From Saussurea involucrata (Eukaryota > Streptophyta > Magnoliopsida > Asterales > Asteraceae): DNA of 64,000 bases. How positions within the stretch are numbered: the stretch's first letter is position 1; the number at the start of each line of letters is the position of its first letter. The stretch spans positions 12,535,370 through 12,599,369 of the forward strand of contig CM066317.1 of the NCBI GenBank assembly GCA_033807775.1. The letters are read 5' to 3'. Below the pieces are notes generated by a model. It did no database searches. It was not told the origin of the DNA and saw only the letters and a program-made list of their open reading frames with translations. The position numbers and the translations under genes were made by a program. This document shows positions 22,532 to 35,086 of this stretch, piece after piece.

Positions 22532-24236
22532 CATGAGTCAATCCATACTGGAATCGAGACGGTTCATTTTAAAGAAATTACATTTTACGCTTGCTTTTGT
22601 GTGAGTAAACTGAACTGCAATGGAACGATTTTTCAACATGATTTTCCTATGTGGGACGAGCGTGTCCAGTTTTGCGTAACTATCGATCAGGTAATAGTAG
22701 TCTTATTACATACGATCTTTTGAGATGAAAATCCTGATGTTGAAAATATTTTGTAAATGATTTTGTAAACCATTTGGGGAAATGTGCTTTTAAGTGTCAT
22801 GTGTCATTTTGAGAATTCTTTTTAGGGTGTGAGTCCTTTTGGAAAACTCTTTTGTTTAACCCGTGTTGAGTCTGAGACTAAGGTTGATTTCAGAGTATTG
22901 CTTGCTTAAATTTTGTTTAAACGCATTTTCCGACCTATGGGTCTAGCAAGTGTGGAGCATTTTTCTCGGTTTTGACTCGGAGTTAGTCATGGGCCAATTG
23001 CCCGGTTTTAATGGCTCGATGTGGAGTCTAGTTGATGAGTTGTTTTTGTCGCACCGTTTGGCATTCTTTGCAAATTGAGTGTTTACATGTTTGGGTGAGT
23101 GAGTCAATCCGGAATAGGCATGTTGTTGGTAGGCTGTTTGCTTTGGATCCTTAGGCACGTTAGTCAGTCGTTGGTAATGGTCGGTTGGGTATCTCGGGGT
23201 GGGACCCCGATATTCATGTGTTTTAACCTAGACTTTCCAGTAGGTACTAGGAGGATATAGTCGTGGGCACTTACCTGGGAGGTAGTTCCGGTGTGCTGGG
23301 TCTTGAGGCGTTACCTGGGAGGTAGACGTCAAGGTGTATCCTCGATACGGTGTGACTTGGCTTCGTAGAGCAAGTGTGGATGATACGTCGACGGTGGAAG
23401 GTAGGTATTCCATGCGCGTTAGTACCGTAGGCCGAATAGTATCGGTTAAGGGATTGATGTCCTTTGTTATTAAGAGAATAAATGCGCATCCACCATTTTG
23501 AGGTAGGTGGTATATTTAGGTGTCGACTTTTGGGCTTGAAGCCAAACACCTTTAGTATAATCGGAGAGTTGTAGCCAATTTTAAGATAATCATGGTGATG
23601 GTAGTAGTAACCCTGAAATGATCACTTGTGATGAATGGTTGTGGTGGAATGATCTACGTGTGTGTTAGTGATTTGGTAGTGGGGGATATCTATTTGTGTT
23701 AGTGTCTAGGATAATACCACGCTTATTTGAGTTACTGTAATCGGTTGGACCGATGTTCGGCGGGTGGCCGATGTTTGTTATTATGAACGGTTGGACCGAT
23801 GTTCAGCGGGTGGCCGATGTTCGTTATTGTGATCGGTTGGACCGATGTTCGGCGGGTGGCCGATGTTCGTTATTGTGATCGGTTGGACCGATGTTCGGCG
23901 GGTGGCCGATGTTTGTTATTGTGATCGGTTGGACCGATGTTCGGCGGGTGGCCGATGTTTGTTATTGCAATCGGTTGGACCGATGTTCGGCAGGGGGTCG
24001 ATGTTTTGTTGATATAATTTATTGAAAATCTTTGGAGTCTATTAGAATTTGTGGTAGTTAATCGACAGTTAAGGGTAGGAATGATCGTAGTCGGGTATCC
24101 TGTAGGGTATATTGGTGAGCACCATTAGAAGGGTTAGAGCTTGAAAGTGGTTTGAGTTTGGGATATCATCAAATGAGAGAGAATTATTTGCGGACGTAGA
24201 CTTCGGGGGCGAAATCTAATCCAAGTGGGGGAGAGT
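22532..24236 (+). mobile_element. G1 copy 2: 3' internal region
   Basis: Nearly identical to 13396-15100, starting at the same base (CATGAGTCAATCC). Includes the 46-bp array at 23739-24010. Purine tract ends at 24236. Confidence 0.8.
23739..24010 (+). repeat. 46-bp tandem array, copy 2 (six units)
   Basis: Same six units as 14604-14875, with one G/A difference in unit 2 (GTTCAGCGG). Confidence 0.95.
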
Positions 24237-25190
24237 TGTAAAGCCCGTGTCCCGGTACGTTTATTAATTAATTTTAATAATTTAAAATGTTTACCTTTAA
24301 TTGTTTTGGTTAGTGGTTTGGTGTCAAAAAGGACCAAAATGTTAGCTTTCGTCTCGTTTTGAGGTAGATTGTGAGATGAGGTGTAGTTGAGGGGCTAATA
24401 GTGCATTTCTTGGAAACTTGTGGCATGGGTTTCGGCCCATGCACTCTAGGCCGAACACCCCCCTTTTTTTTGATATCTCGTTTCTCCTTTCTCTTGCATA
24501 GGAAGCAAACCAAAACAACCCTAGAACCCTTTTCTTTTTCTCTTGGTGTGGTGCGGCCGTATAGTAAGAAACGAAGAGAGAGAGATCGCGAGGAGGAGAG
24601 GGACGAGAGGAAAGGACGAGAGGAAAGGACCAGCGGCAGCAGCCCTCGCCGCCGCTACTGCTGTCGCCGGAGACCGCCACCACCGGCTGTCGTCGGAGGA
24701 GTCGAGGGTGAGAGGCTTGGTTGTGGTGGTGAGACGCCGTCGTAAGGTAAGTGGTTCTCGTTAGTCTCGTTCTTTTCTTTTCCTTTTCGTTTTTCCGGCG
24801 AGACCTCCACCGCCGCACGCCGCCGCTGCGGTGGCTGTGGGTGGAGGGCGGTGGCAGTGGGTCACACTCTTAGCGTAAACCCCGAATCGTTTGAGCCGCG
24901 AACCGTTTATAAAGTTATCTTTTTTATGAAAATTTTAGTGTGTTGTCCAGTTTTCGCGCGACCATAACTTTTCCGTCGTAACTCCGTTTGAGCCGAAACT
25001 GGCGCCCACGGTTCAAGTTCAGGGTCGAGCACGTTTTCCGTGTTTTAGCGGAAAACTGGTTCGGTCTCTAGCTGGGCGAAAAAGTGGTCGCAAGTTCGGC
25101 GATTCGTCATTTTATGTGTAAAATTCTGGAATCTGCCACTGTTTTGTGTAGACCATAACTTTCTGCTCGTAACTCGGTTTGGGGTGAAAC

Positions 25191-28100
25191 TGTAACACCC
25201 CCTTCCCGAGATGGAAAAGGAGGTTACGTTCAACTTAAAACGAACTGCTAACAGAAACATATAGAGCATTATTAAACCTTAAAAAAAAATAAACACCATC
25301 AGATATAACAATTGTCTCGAATGATACCTTTTCTTTACTATAGAGCTTGTTTTACAACATCAACTAAACCTACAGTTTCTTACCACTAAATCTCTTAGAT
25401 CTGATAATACTTCGGATCCCGTACTCCTTAGATTCTCTTCGAATACCTGCCACGAAGAAAGAAATGCGGCTGAGCCAAACGCTCAGTGCACGGATACGAT
25501 AGATAACAAACAAATACTCGAACCAAACACCGAATAATAATAAACATCAGGATTTAGGCAACGAACATACTTAAAGACGAAACTCGAAGTGTCCATGAAA
25601 ACTAGATTGAGTATAAGAACCATCACATACATGTTCAAAGACAACATACAGAGACCCACAAATAGGGAAACTCAAATAAAAGACGTTGGATCGAGCAAAT
25701 TGGTTTAAATGCTTATCAAGCCTTAACAAAATGAATATTTACTAATTCATAATATCAAAAACAGTAAATCTAGTCGAAGATCAAAACGGTTTTATCACAA
25801 AAATGTTGTCAACTACATATCAAACGAATTTTAGAAACTTATCTCAAAATCATATCAAACGATCGTATACCGAGCTCGAACAAATAATCGCATACACTTG
25901 CATATCAACCGACGTGACAAGTGCCAGACATCTGGCCACAAAGGCCTGTACGTTGGGTAGCAAATCCACACGTACTAAATGTGAATGCGGCGTTGGGCAC
26001 TACACCGACATCCACCCTACAACATATCACATAAACTAGGGTCGACCCATACGCCTCCTAAATCAAATAATCATATCATATATCGCTCCACACATGAGCA
26101 CAAAAGAGGAGACGTCGTGGTCTAATCACACCGCCACAGTTAGTGTCACGTCATTGGTGCCACAATGACATGCCTATGGTACCCCCATAGGTGGTTAGTA
26201 GCTCGACTTAACCGAAATAATTGTCACCACACATGTGACGTATAACAAATAATGATTTTACACAAACGGTGTCGGAGTCAAATAAAAGATTTTTCACACT
26301 TATCCAAAATGGTCTCAAAGGACTGAGAGATCGAAATCAAATCAAACCAATTTTTATAAAATGTTCGATGGCAAACGAAAATAAGTCACATTTAAAATAA
26401 CGACACCATCGACTAATACATTTGGAACAATCGAATTAAATCCCAAAACGTTGAGAATCCAACAAATAATACGACTCGAAGATGTCAAAGAATCTCATAT
26501 AATTTAGTACGAATAAAGCTAACACAAACGAACCAAGCTTACGGGTGTATATATATATATACACCGGACCAACGAACACGAACTAAAAAGAAGTGAAGAA
26601 TCACGTAAAACATCTTATTAGTATTGACATCACAAATACGTATGTAGGACAATTTTATAAAAATGTGTGACCTTGAAGGATTACGAACGAAAGAACGATA
26701 CGGTAACGGACAAATCAAATAATCATGAAGCACGTATTTCGAATTAAACAAAAGCTTGGGGTTCGTAAACTTACTTAAACGAATCGAATGAACGAAAAGG
26801 TTTAACTTCAAAAGTGTGTCACGTCACATGTAAATAAATCATACTAATTACAAAAGGAATCAAAAAGACATTTGCTTATACAAAAATGTCGACCAATTCC
26901 ATTAAAAGCTTTAGATTTCCGAACCCACTTTATTGACGACTTACGAACCGAAAAGGATTTTAAATGAAATGGGCCTTAGTAAACCATTAGCCTAAATACT
27001 TGAATGAAATCTTACAAAAGACTTAAAAGCAAAAACATATGGAAAGCCAAAACCATAAGTAGAATAGGAATTTCACACTCACAACTTTTCTAAATCGAGT
27101 AATACATGTTTTAGCACTTTACACGTTTAGAAACCCCAAATTATATTATATTTCCGGTAGGTTTTTGAAAACTATATCTAAACATAAGTTTTACATAAAA
27201 GTCTTTTGATTCCATAGAATCAAGAATGAACCAAATCGGATTTAAAATGAATTATATAAGAAATTTTTAAAAACAGTCACGCAGTTTTGGTCTAAACCGA
27301 GACCAGTTTCGGAAAACACAGATTTTAGGCACCTTAGCATAAAAATCACAATTCGTTCGTGTGACAGTAAATCGTAGTTGACATCTCCAGCTTTTCAGAA
27401 ACATATTTTATGCCTTAATCCGATAAACGAGCGATTTGTTATGATTTTTTATAAACAACACGAAATTTTCAGAACGAAATTCAGCATACTTAAAAATAGA
27501 TTTTGACATTTTTAACATATTTGTAACTCGATTTATCGCTTGAAAAACCAAAAGAGAACTCACCCTAGGATAGACATAATCACACGATCCACTAATCGTA
27601 CGGGACCACAAACCAACTTGATGGAAGGAATAGCACAACGTACACCAAATCGAACGAAAACAATCGAAAGAAAAACAAGAAAATCGTACATACATACACC
27701 GAATCAAATATACGTAAACGGATTAACGCATATATAATGAATCGAATAAACGCAAAGAGGGGGAAAACAAGGAATCCGTACCTTAAAACTTCCCGAAACT
27801 TATCAGTTTACCGAACAATACTCCTTTAATCCCGACCTATAATTATCCAAAACAAACTTACTATTATTCCCACTTGATTGCCAAAACAACATCAAAGTAA
27901 GTCTAAAATTGTCTATAACTCGCCAAAACGCAGCAGCAAATTATGACCAAGTCCGACTATAAAATCGTCTAAACGCAGCAGCAAATACCACTATAACTGC
28001 CCCAATATGCAGCAGAATTTTACGGCTTAAATCGACTATTAGTAGTCCAAAACACAGCAGAAAAATATGTCTAAAATCGAATTATAAGCGTCTAAAACGC

Positions 28101-28930
28101 AGCAGCAAAACTCTACTAAAATCAAGTCGTTGGTGATAAAACACGACTATTATAACGATGAATGTTAAACATCAATTATGACCTTAATCGAGAGGGAAAC
28201 GAGCAGAATTTTAAGGTCTAAAGACAATTTAACGACCTACTGTTGCTGCCATTGCTTTATTTACCGAATCAGTGCCATTCGAGAAACCAAAACAAATCTG
28301 TTTCCACCCCAAACGGCCCCAAAACTCAAATACAAACATTAATCGCCTAACTTCGAGACGGGGATAGCAACTTACCTTAAAACGACGATGCTTCGATGAA
28401 ACTTGCTTGCCTTGGCCACCGATTTCTCTCCTACTCTCTCAATCGGTCCTCTCTTTCTCTAGCGATCATAATGCGAAGTGGGTTAGGGTTTTGTTAATAA
28501 AAAGAATCAGCCGATAAACATAAACCCATTCAAAACCAAGTCAAACTCTAATTCCCAAACTTTAAGTAGGTTATGCACAATTGGTCCTTCCACTTTGACC
28601 CATTAACAAAACTAACCCAACTTATTTTATTTAATAGCAATATATTACTGTTATGATTTACCAGACGTGCAGCTCCACAAGTAAATCCCCCTCTTTGTTT
28701 TGTTTCTTTCTCTACCAAACACAACACATAAGCCTAAACAAATAAATTCTTTTTTTTTTGTTAACCCTAATTTGACTACCAGCCGTGAGGTATCCAAATC
28801 CATATCCAAATCCTAATTTCAATTTTCTTTTGGCCCATAACATATCTAGTCCTTCTAGTTTCACAAAGTTTCCAAACTTGAACCAATACATATATTTGAA
28901 TAATATTTCCTTATAAAATACGGGATATTA
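25191..28930. mobile_element. Probable solo LTR nested in G1 LTR, copy 2
   Basis: Duplicate of 16043-19781 with the same ends. Presence in both copies shows the nested insertion came before the 7.5-kb duplication. Confidence 0.5.
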
Positions 28931-29503
28931 CCGGTGTCAAAAGTTCCCTTTTTGAGTCTATAAACTTTCATGTGTTTTGTGCAAAACCCAGTTCGGGACG
29001 TAGCATGGGTCGATTTGTCGTTTTATACTGAAAGGTGCTGAATTTCGCTGTTCCGGAAACTGTTTTTGTAAAATCCGTAGTAAATTGTAGAAAAATCGTT
29101 AGGAGGCGTATAATATGTCCTTGGAACCCTAACTCAGAGTACTTTCTGGTCATGAAATAATATTGGGAATTTTCTGGGTTTAAAGGGGTCGAAACAGGTC
29201 CCGAACAGACCTGTTTTGGGTGAACGGAATTTAGTTTTAGTGACGGTTTAAGCGTGTGTCGTGTCATAGGGTCCGGGTCTCGTATTGACACGTTTTAACA
29301 TGCATTTAGGTTCTGGGAAGTGACCGTAATTGTGAAGCTTGAATTGTGTTATTAAGCTGGGCGCGCATTCGAGGTGAGTTCTCTCACTGTGTAGTTAGGG
29401 GTTGTATGCATGTCATAATAGTTTGTATGTACTACTGTCTTTGTGGTGTAAACTAGTTGTTTGTGGTGTGAATATTTGTTTGGTTTGAATGCTTAGTATA
29501 AAT

Positions 29504-29671
29504 GTGATACATTACAATTCGGTGGGACCGAGGAAGTGGAAAGAAACGTTGTGGGAACTCGGTGTGACGAGTGTGATACATTACAATTCGGTGGGACCGA
29601 GGAAGTGGAAAGGAACGTTGTGGGAACTCGGTGTGACGAGTGTGTTACATTACAATTCGGTGGGACCGAGG
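29504..29671 (+). repeat. 68-bp tandem array in G1 LTR, copy 2
   Basis: Same units as 20355-20522, starting at 29504, 29572 and 29640. Confidence 0.92.
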
Positions 29672-30053
29672 TGTTGGATACATAATTACTTGTAGATGTT
29701 TACTCGTTTTATGTAACTGTGTTGTTGTTGCTTATGTGCGGATAGGGGTGATGTGTATATAATTCCTATCTGCGCATGTGTTGGAATTCACTAAGCTTCG
29801 TGCTTACCCTTTCCCAATAAACTGTGGTTTCAGGTCCGAGCGGCTCCAAGGCGTGACGAGTACACACTGGCGCGCGAGGAGAGCTGGTTGTTTTTATGAT
29901 TTTTATAATTAAACGTTTATTCCGCTGGTTTTTATTATAAAGATATTAATTATGAGTTTGCAAACGAAACGTTGGGATCATTTAATGAGTTGTTATAAAT
30001 GAATTGTCTATTTAAAAAAAATTAAATTTGCTTGTAATTTTTGGGACGTTACA

Positions 30054-31711
30054 ATTAGACCCTGTGCAAACCTCGGTTTCACCGAGGTTTGGGGTTGGCT
30101 TTTATTTGGCAAACCTAGGCCACGGCCTAGGTTTGGGGTGCCTATTTTTGGAAACTTTGGGTAGTCTTTTTATGTTATGCTATATGATGCCTTGCCTGCT
30201 CTTCTTAATAACTGCACAATGACTGCGTCGCATCACCTAAGACTTTACTTGCACATTGGGGACAATGTGTGGGTAAGGTTTGGGGTTGCCCAATCGGGCC
30301 CAAGTTATGCACGTAGAATTCCTACACTTCTGAGTGTCGAGATCAAAGTAGCTAAAATTTTTGTTTTGAATGATTGAGACCAACCATTGTGGGAAGAATC
30401 TTGTGATAGTGACGTGACCGTTAGGGAAAGACCGGGAAAGGACATGACTAGGGACATTAGTGGAGACCACCCGATAGTGAGTTTTGAGCCTAATAAGACG
30501 TTTTTCATTTCGAGGGATTCATACACGTAATTCTTATACACTTTTCGAATTCCTTGTCGTGAATGTAGAATGATCTCGCTACATTATTGCATTGAGTAGC
30601 AAAGACGAACATCGGGATATTAGGTAAGGGTACAGTAGACCATATCGTGTGGACCTTAAGACATGATTCCAGGCATTTTGTTTCTGTTTAAACCCAGTTT
30701 GGCTATCGTTCCCTTTTCACCCTTTCATGTATATCCATTAACCACTTTGCAGCCAAACACTCACCTTTTCGTTTCTAAACCCATCATTACACCCTCAGCC
30801 ATGAGCCTTAGCCAACCCTATCCGAAAGTGTGTCAATCGGAAGCAGTAATGAACTTAGAGAGATAGAGCGGAAAAGAAAGAAATCAGGTCAGTCACGAGA
30901 ATAAAATGGCTCAATGCAACCCATGAATTAGAAAAGAGGGCCAATGATGCCCCAAATAAATAAAGAGGACCAATGAAGTCCCAACTTGAAAAAAAAAGTA
31001 AATAAATACCGTTAGTTAGATAGTCTCTAGTAGAGCTGCATAATAAGTGAGTCAAAGCGACTCCAATAGTGACGAAAAAGGACCAAGTGAGCAAATGTGA
31101 AGCAACGAGAAGTTCGGAACTGCCAATGATTGACACGCCGAGGATTTTTGATCCTTTTACCCTTCGTTTCTCAGCCTTAACCTTAGCCCCGTTACAACCG
31201 TTATAAAGACCTGGATGATCTTCTGGAAAACGTGATTAGAGTCTAGGACCACCTTTACCGATAGTCCCTGTCTTGTTATTTGATTCCTTCTGAGATCAAA
31301 AGTTTGGACATTTGTGCGTCTTTCCTTAGAGTTGTCATGTAATAATTTGAGTATTCTTGTACATAACCTCCTTAAACATGACAACACGAGCGATAACCTA
31401 GGTTCGAGCGAAATGAGAGTATCCCGTGAGGTAGGGTCGAGGCGAAATGTTTTCCCTAGTATGTTCGGACTTAGTCTAACCCTAATGTAATCGGAACGGT
31501 CACGAGTTCAACTCACAATGGAAGGTCATAGGTCAAACGAAATGAGAATGAGGCGAGAGTGAGATAGATATTCACGGGTATAGGAAATCACCGATGCATC
31601 ACTTGGTACCGATTGGGAATTGTGCAGTTATTAAATTTTCACTGATATGTACTTTAATTCTGTTTTATCGCTAATTTGCTTGGGGACAAGCAACGCTCGG
31701 TTTGGGGTTGT
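30054..31711 (+). mobile_element. Athila-like 3' non-coding region
   Basis: About 1.65 kb between the G1 block and the right Athila LTR. It has several GTTTGGGGTT words and CACATTGGGGACAATGTG, typical of Athila 3' regions, and ends in the purine tract GGTTTGGGGTTGT (31699-31711). No envelope-like frame is present. Confidence 0.8.
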
Positions 31712-33057
31712 TGATAACGCCACTTTTTGGCGTTATTTCCGGTTCTCAAACCAATGAGATTGGCTTGTATTCAAGTAAAAAGGCGTGTATTTTACGGTTT
31801 ATCTAGTGATTTACACAGGTTATCTAAAAGGCGGCATTCCTCGAGAAAAGAAGCTAAAAAGAGCCCAAAACGATTCCAAACGAAGCCTAACGGAAGCCCA
31901 CGAGTCAAGCCCAAAACCCACGACCGAACCAGGACCCGAACCGCGAACCAGAAAACGACCCACGCAGCTAATTGGACACGCGCGACTTACCACGCGACTT
32001 GCAAGTCGCGTGGCAAGTGGCGTAACCTACTGTTTCGCGTTTTTCAGCTACAAAATCCGATTTTAGGTCATTCGTTCGATATCCAACTTTCGGCAGACGA
32101 CCAGGGGCGATTTCCGGCGACTTTTCGGAGCTTTCGGAGTCACGTTAGAGGGCCGATCACGGAGACAATCATCACGGAACGTAGATACAAGCACGATTGA
32201 AGGGAGTTCATCACGTTATTTTTCATGTTTTTAATCTTTCGCGTTACCATGTTTACATACGTAGTTTCATCTTTCTCTCTTGTGTTTGAATCCACCACCG
32301 ACATGAACTAACCGGTTCGTGTTGGGGGTTGGAATGAATTCGGTTTATAAAGCATGTAACCAGATGATTTGAACTTTTATTGGTTTTTCCTTGATTAATG
32401 AAGCATGTGATTTTGTGTTTAATGCCTTTGAAAGTCTAGCTAGCTTTTAATTGATTTATTATTTCCAGTTGAGTTCGAGAGAATTAACTGTTAAATAGAA
32501 CTAGGAATTGCATGCCTAAGACGATAAATCAGTGATAGAGATATACTGAATAAGTCTTAGTCCCAATTAAACCGTTAGGTTGATATCGAGAGATGAAATC
32601 TAGCCAATTTAACATAATCGAGTACTTAATGTGTTTTGGAATCCATAGGTGAGATCGAGAGATTAAACTTATCCTTTTCAAAATAAAACCCGTTGTGGCT
32701 TGAAAGAGAACAACGGTGACTTTAAAAGATTTGGGAATCATTAAGGGGATAAACTGGTAATTGTTTGAGTTGTTTGTGTGCATGTGTAGAACCGGAGGAT
32801 TTCCAACCCTCAACTTTTCTCTCTATCGAAGTTCCTAAATTGTTCTTTGCTTTGTTTGCGTTTAAGTTGTGATTTGCTAGAATTTAGTTTAAAACCCATC
32901 TTCCAAATTCGACAGTCTAGTTAATAAAGCTTATAGTAATTGTGATACTTAGTTCCTAGTTCCCCGTGATTCGATACTCGTACTTCTAAAGTACTATTAC
33001 TTGACTTCGACCCGTATACTTGCGGTAAGGTTCGCGGGGTGTGAAAACCCCGTGTCA
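31712..33057 (+). repeat. Athila-like 3' LTR
   Basis: TGATAACGCC ... CCCCGTGTCA, 1346 bp, partner of 10131-11532. Directly followed by C1 gag sequence. Confidence 0.93.
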
Positions 33058-34932
33058 GTCTTCCCAAATCCTAAACCGAATCTATTATCTCCACCGATTT
33101 GGTTTTGAAAGATTTGTTCAAGATTTTTAGAAGAACTTGTCCATTTTCTAACAACCTCTTGTTCTCTTTTTAGTTTCTTGAACAGCTTATTTTTCTCTTT
33201 TGAAATCACATTATTTATGATTTTTACATTTTCAAGTTCAGCTTTAATTTCCTCAAACTTTTCAAGTTTAGACATACAGACTTCAAGTTGAGAGGTGAGA
33301 GTTTTAACTTGAAGAGATTTTCTTTTCTTGCTGTCCTTGACAGAGTAAAAGTCTTTGGTTAAAGTTTCATAAGCATCAATCTTTTCTCTATCAGTCATAT
33401 CATTAAAGGGATGCACCTGAGCATACGCTGTCTAGCACCCAGTCGACGCAAGGGCCATTGGAGATGTAGCTTTTTCAGAATCTTCCATTTCTTCAGATAT
33501 GGCCATGAAACACATGTTAGGAGAATCACTGTCAGATGTGTCTTCTTCATCCCAATCATGAGTTTCTGCCATGAGACCTTTTCCTTTTCTCATGAGACCT
33601 TCACTCCTTTCTTTCTCTTTCTTGTATTTGGCTTTATACTTCTCAGCACGTTCCTGATGGTCTAAGGATGAGGATTGAGAATCTTTCTTGGAAAAGGTTG
33701 GTTTGAAAGAATTATTTCAGGGTTTCTCATTCTTGGAAGAATATTTGTCAGAAGTTGAGTTCCTAGACTTAGCAACACGTTTGCTCCTGCACTCAGAAGC
33801 AAAGTGTCCTTTCTTTCCACAGTTAAAACATTCTTCATTTGACTTATCAGAAGAAGTCTTAGAAGATGAAGATTTTCTGAAATTTCTGGATTTGTTGAAA
33901 GTGCGAGACTTGTTCTTGAAACCAGCCATCATAGCCATTTCATCAGACAATTGTTCAGCCGAAATTTCCTCACCTTCATCATCAGCATCACTCAGATATG
34001 CCTCCGTTTGGTGGGTAGAGTTGTTTTGGCTGTCATTGTCAGAATCTGATGAAGGATAGGTGATTCTAGGAACATTTTGAGTTTTCTTGGAATTTTTACT
34101 GATAAGGGCTATAGAAGAGCCTTTTATCTCTTTGATGAAAGATTTCCTTTGCAATTTGGTTTGCTCAAAGTTAAAGAGAGTCCCATATAAAACAGTTAAT
34201 GGCATGAACTCAAGGTCCTTGGTAGTCTTAATGCAAGTACATATATTTTCCCAAAATTCAGGAAGACAATCCATGAACTTACATAAGACTTCCTCATTAT
34301 CATAGACTCTGCCCAATAACTTTAGATCATTTAAAAGAGAGTTGAAACGGTTATAGAAACTAGGGAGAGATTCACCCTTTTCATAAGCAAAGAGTTCATA
34401 CTTTCTAATGAGACCAATCTTTTTACTCTTTTTCACTTCCTCTGTACCTTCGTACAGAACACACAGTGTGGTCCACATCTCTTTAGCAGTTTCAAAGTTA
34501 ACCAGAGAGTGATAGACCTCATCAGGAAGAGAGAGAGAGAGCAATAATTGCTCTGAGCTTAGGGTCAAGAGAGACAAGACGTTTTTCCTCATCAGTATAC
34601 TTCTTAGGATTTTTAAGAATATACCTACCAGTTGCTGTGGACTTCTCTTTGTCAGAAGGTTCAGACTCATCAGAGTCAATAGAGTCTTCCTTACCCATGG
34701 TTTCTTTACCAGGCCTCTGCGTTTCATAGCGAGCTCAATCTCTGGGGATGAAAGGTCCCTCTTTGAGAATGGTTGGATATCTAGTATCCACTCCTTCCAT
34801 GAATAGCATCATTCGACTTTTCCACAAAGAAAAGTTGTTAGCATTAAACTTAGGAGGTTTTGTTATGGAGCCATTCTCAGAAAAGTTGTTTTGAAAAGAG
34901 TTTTCAATGGTTGAAGAAGAAGAGGCAGCCAT
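33058..34932 (-). pseudogene. C1 gag, 5' and central part
   Basis: Reads from MAASSSSTIENSFQNNFSEN at 34932. Recognisable parts in order: KPPKFNANNFSLWKSRM (Copia gag N-terminal domain), a UBN2-type capsid segment (EMWTTLCVLYEGTEEVKKSK, ELFAYEKGESLPSFYNRF, LCKFMDCLPEFWENI), a Ser-rich basic linker, a CCHC knuckle CFNCGKKGHFASEC, an acidic stretch and a coiled coil rich in Lys/Glu (33400-33100). Lesions: TGA at 34733-34735 with the frame open on both sides, a shift in the (GA)n run near 34535-34550, and a stop near 33717. The gene is then cut by the Athila-like element and finishes at 10130-9273. It forms the virus-like particle shell in intact relatives. Confidence 0.85.
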
Positions 34933-34959
34933 CGCAGATCAAGTTTATGGAATTAAACT

Positions 34960-34975
34960 TTCTGCTCTGATACCA
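34960..34975 (-). other. C1 primer binding site (initiator tRNA-Met)
   Basis: Minus strand TGGTATCAGAGCAGAA, two bases inside the 5' LTR. Its first 12 bases match the complement of initiator tRNA-Met. Confidence 0.93.
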
Positions 34976-34977
34976 CT

Positions 34978-35086
34978 TGTTAGTCCCAGATGGCTTAACA
35001 AGTATTGTAGAAGGGGGGGTTGAATACAATACTCAAAAAATTTCACAATTTTAATTCTTTTATTGAAAATCTTCAACAAGAATTAC
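34978..35086 (-). repeat. C1 5' LTR, first piece (109 bp)
   Basis: Matches 651-759 with two substitutions. Interrupted after AATTAC by the composite insertion. Confidence 0.93.

Larger units (their letters stand above)
24237..30053 (+). repeat. G1 giant LTR, copy 2
   Basis: Starts TGTAAAGCCC and ends GGGACGTTACA. About 20 differences from copy 1 over the whole 7.5-kb unit by eye, including an extra 12-bp GGACGAGAGGAAA-type repeat unit near 24610. A 25191-28930 insert and a 29504-29670 array match copy 1. Confidence 0.78.
10131..33057 (+). mobile_element. Athila-like Ty3/Gypsy element inserted in C1 gag, pol lost
   Basis: LTRs at 10131-11532 and 31712-33057 both start TGATAACGCC and end CCCCGTGTCA. 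A tRNA-Asp primer site follows the left LTR and a GGTTTGGGGTTGT purine tract precedes the right one. Gag begins at 11693. The LTRs differ at about 11 positions by eye plus one ~56-bp duplication in the left LTR, slightly less than the LTRs of its host C1, as expected for a nested insertion. No pol is present: gag stops at 13397, where a foreign block begins, and element sequence resumes only in the 3' non-coding part at 30054. Flanking 5-mers (ACATA left, GTCTT right) do not match, so the ends were altered after or during insertion. Confidence 0.88.
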
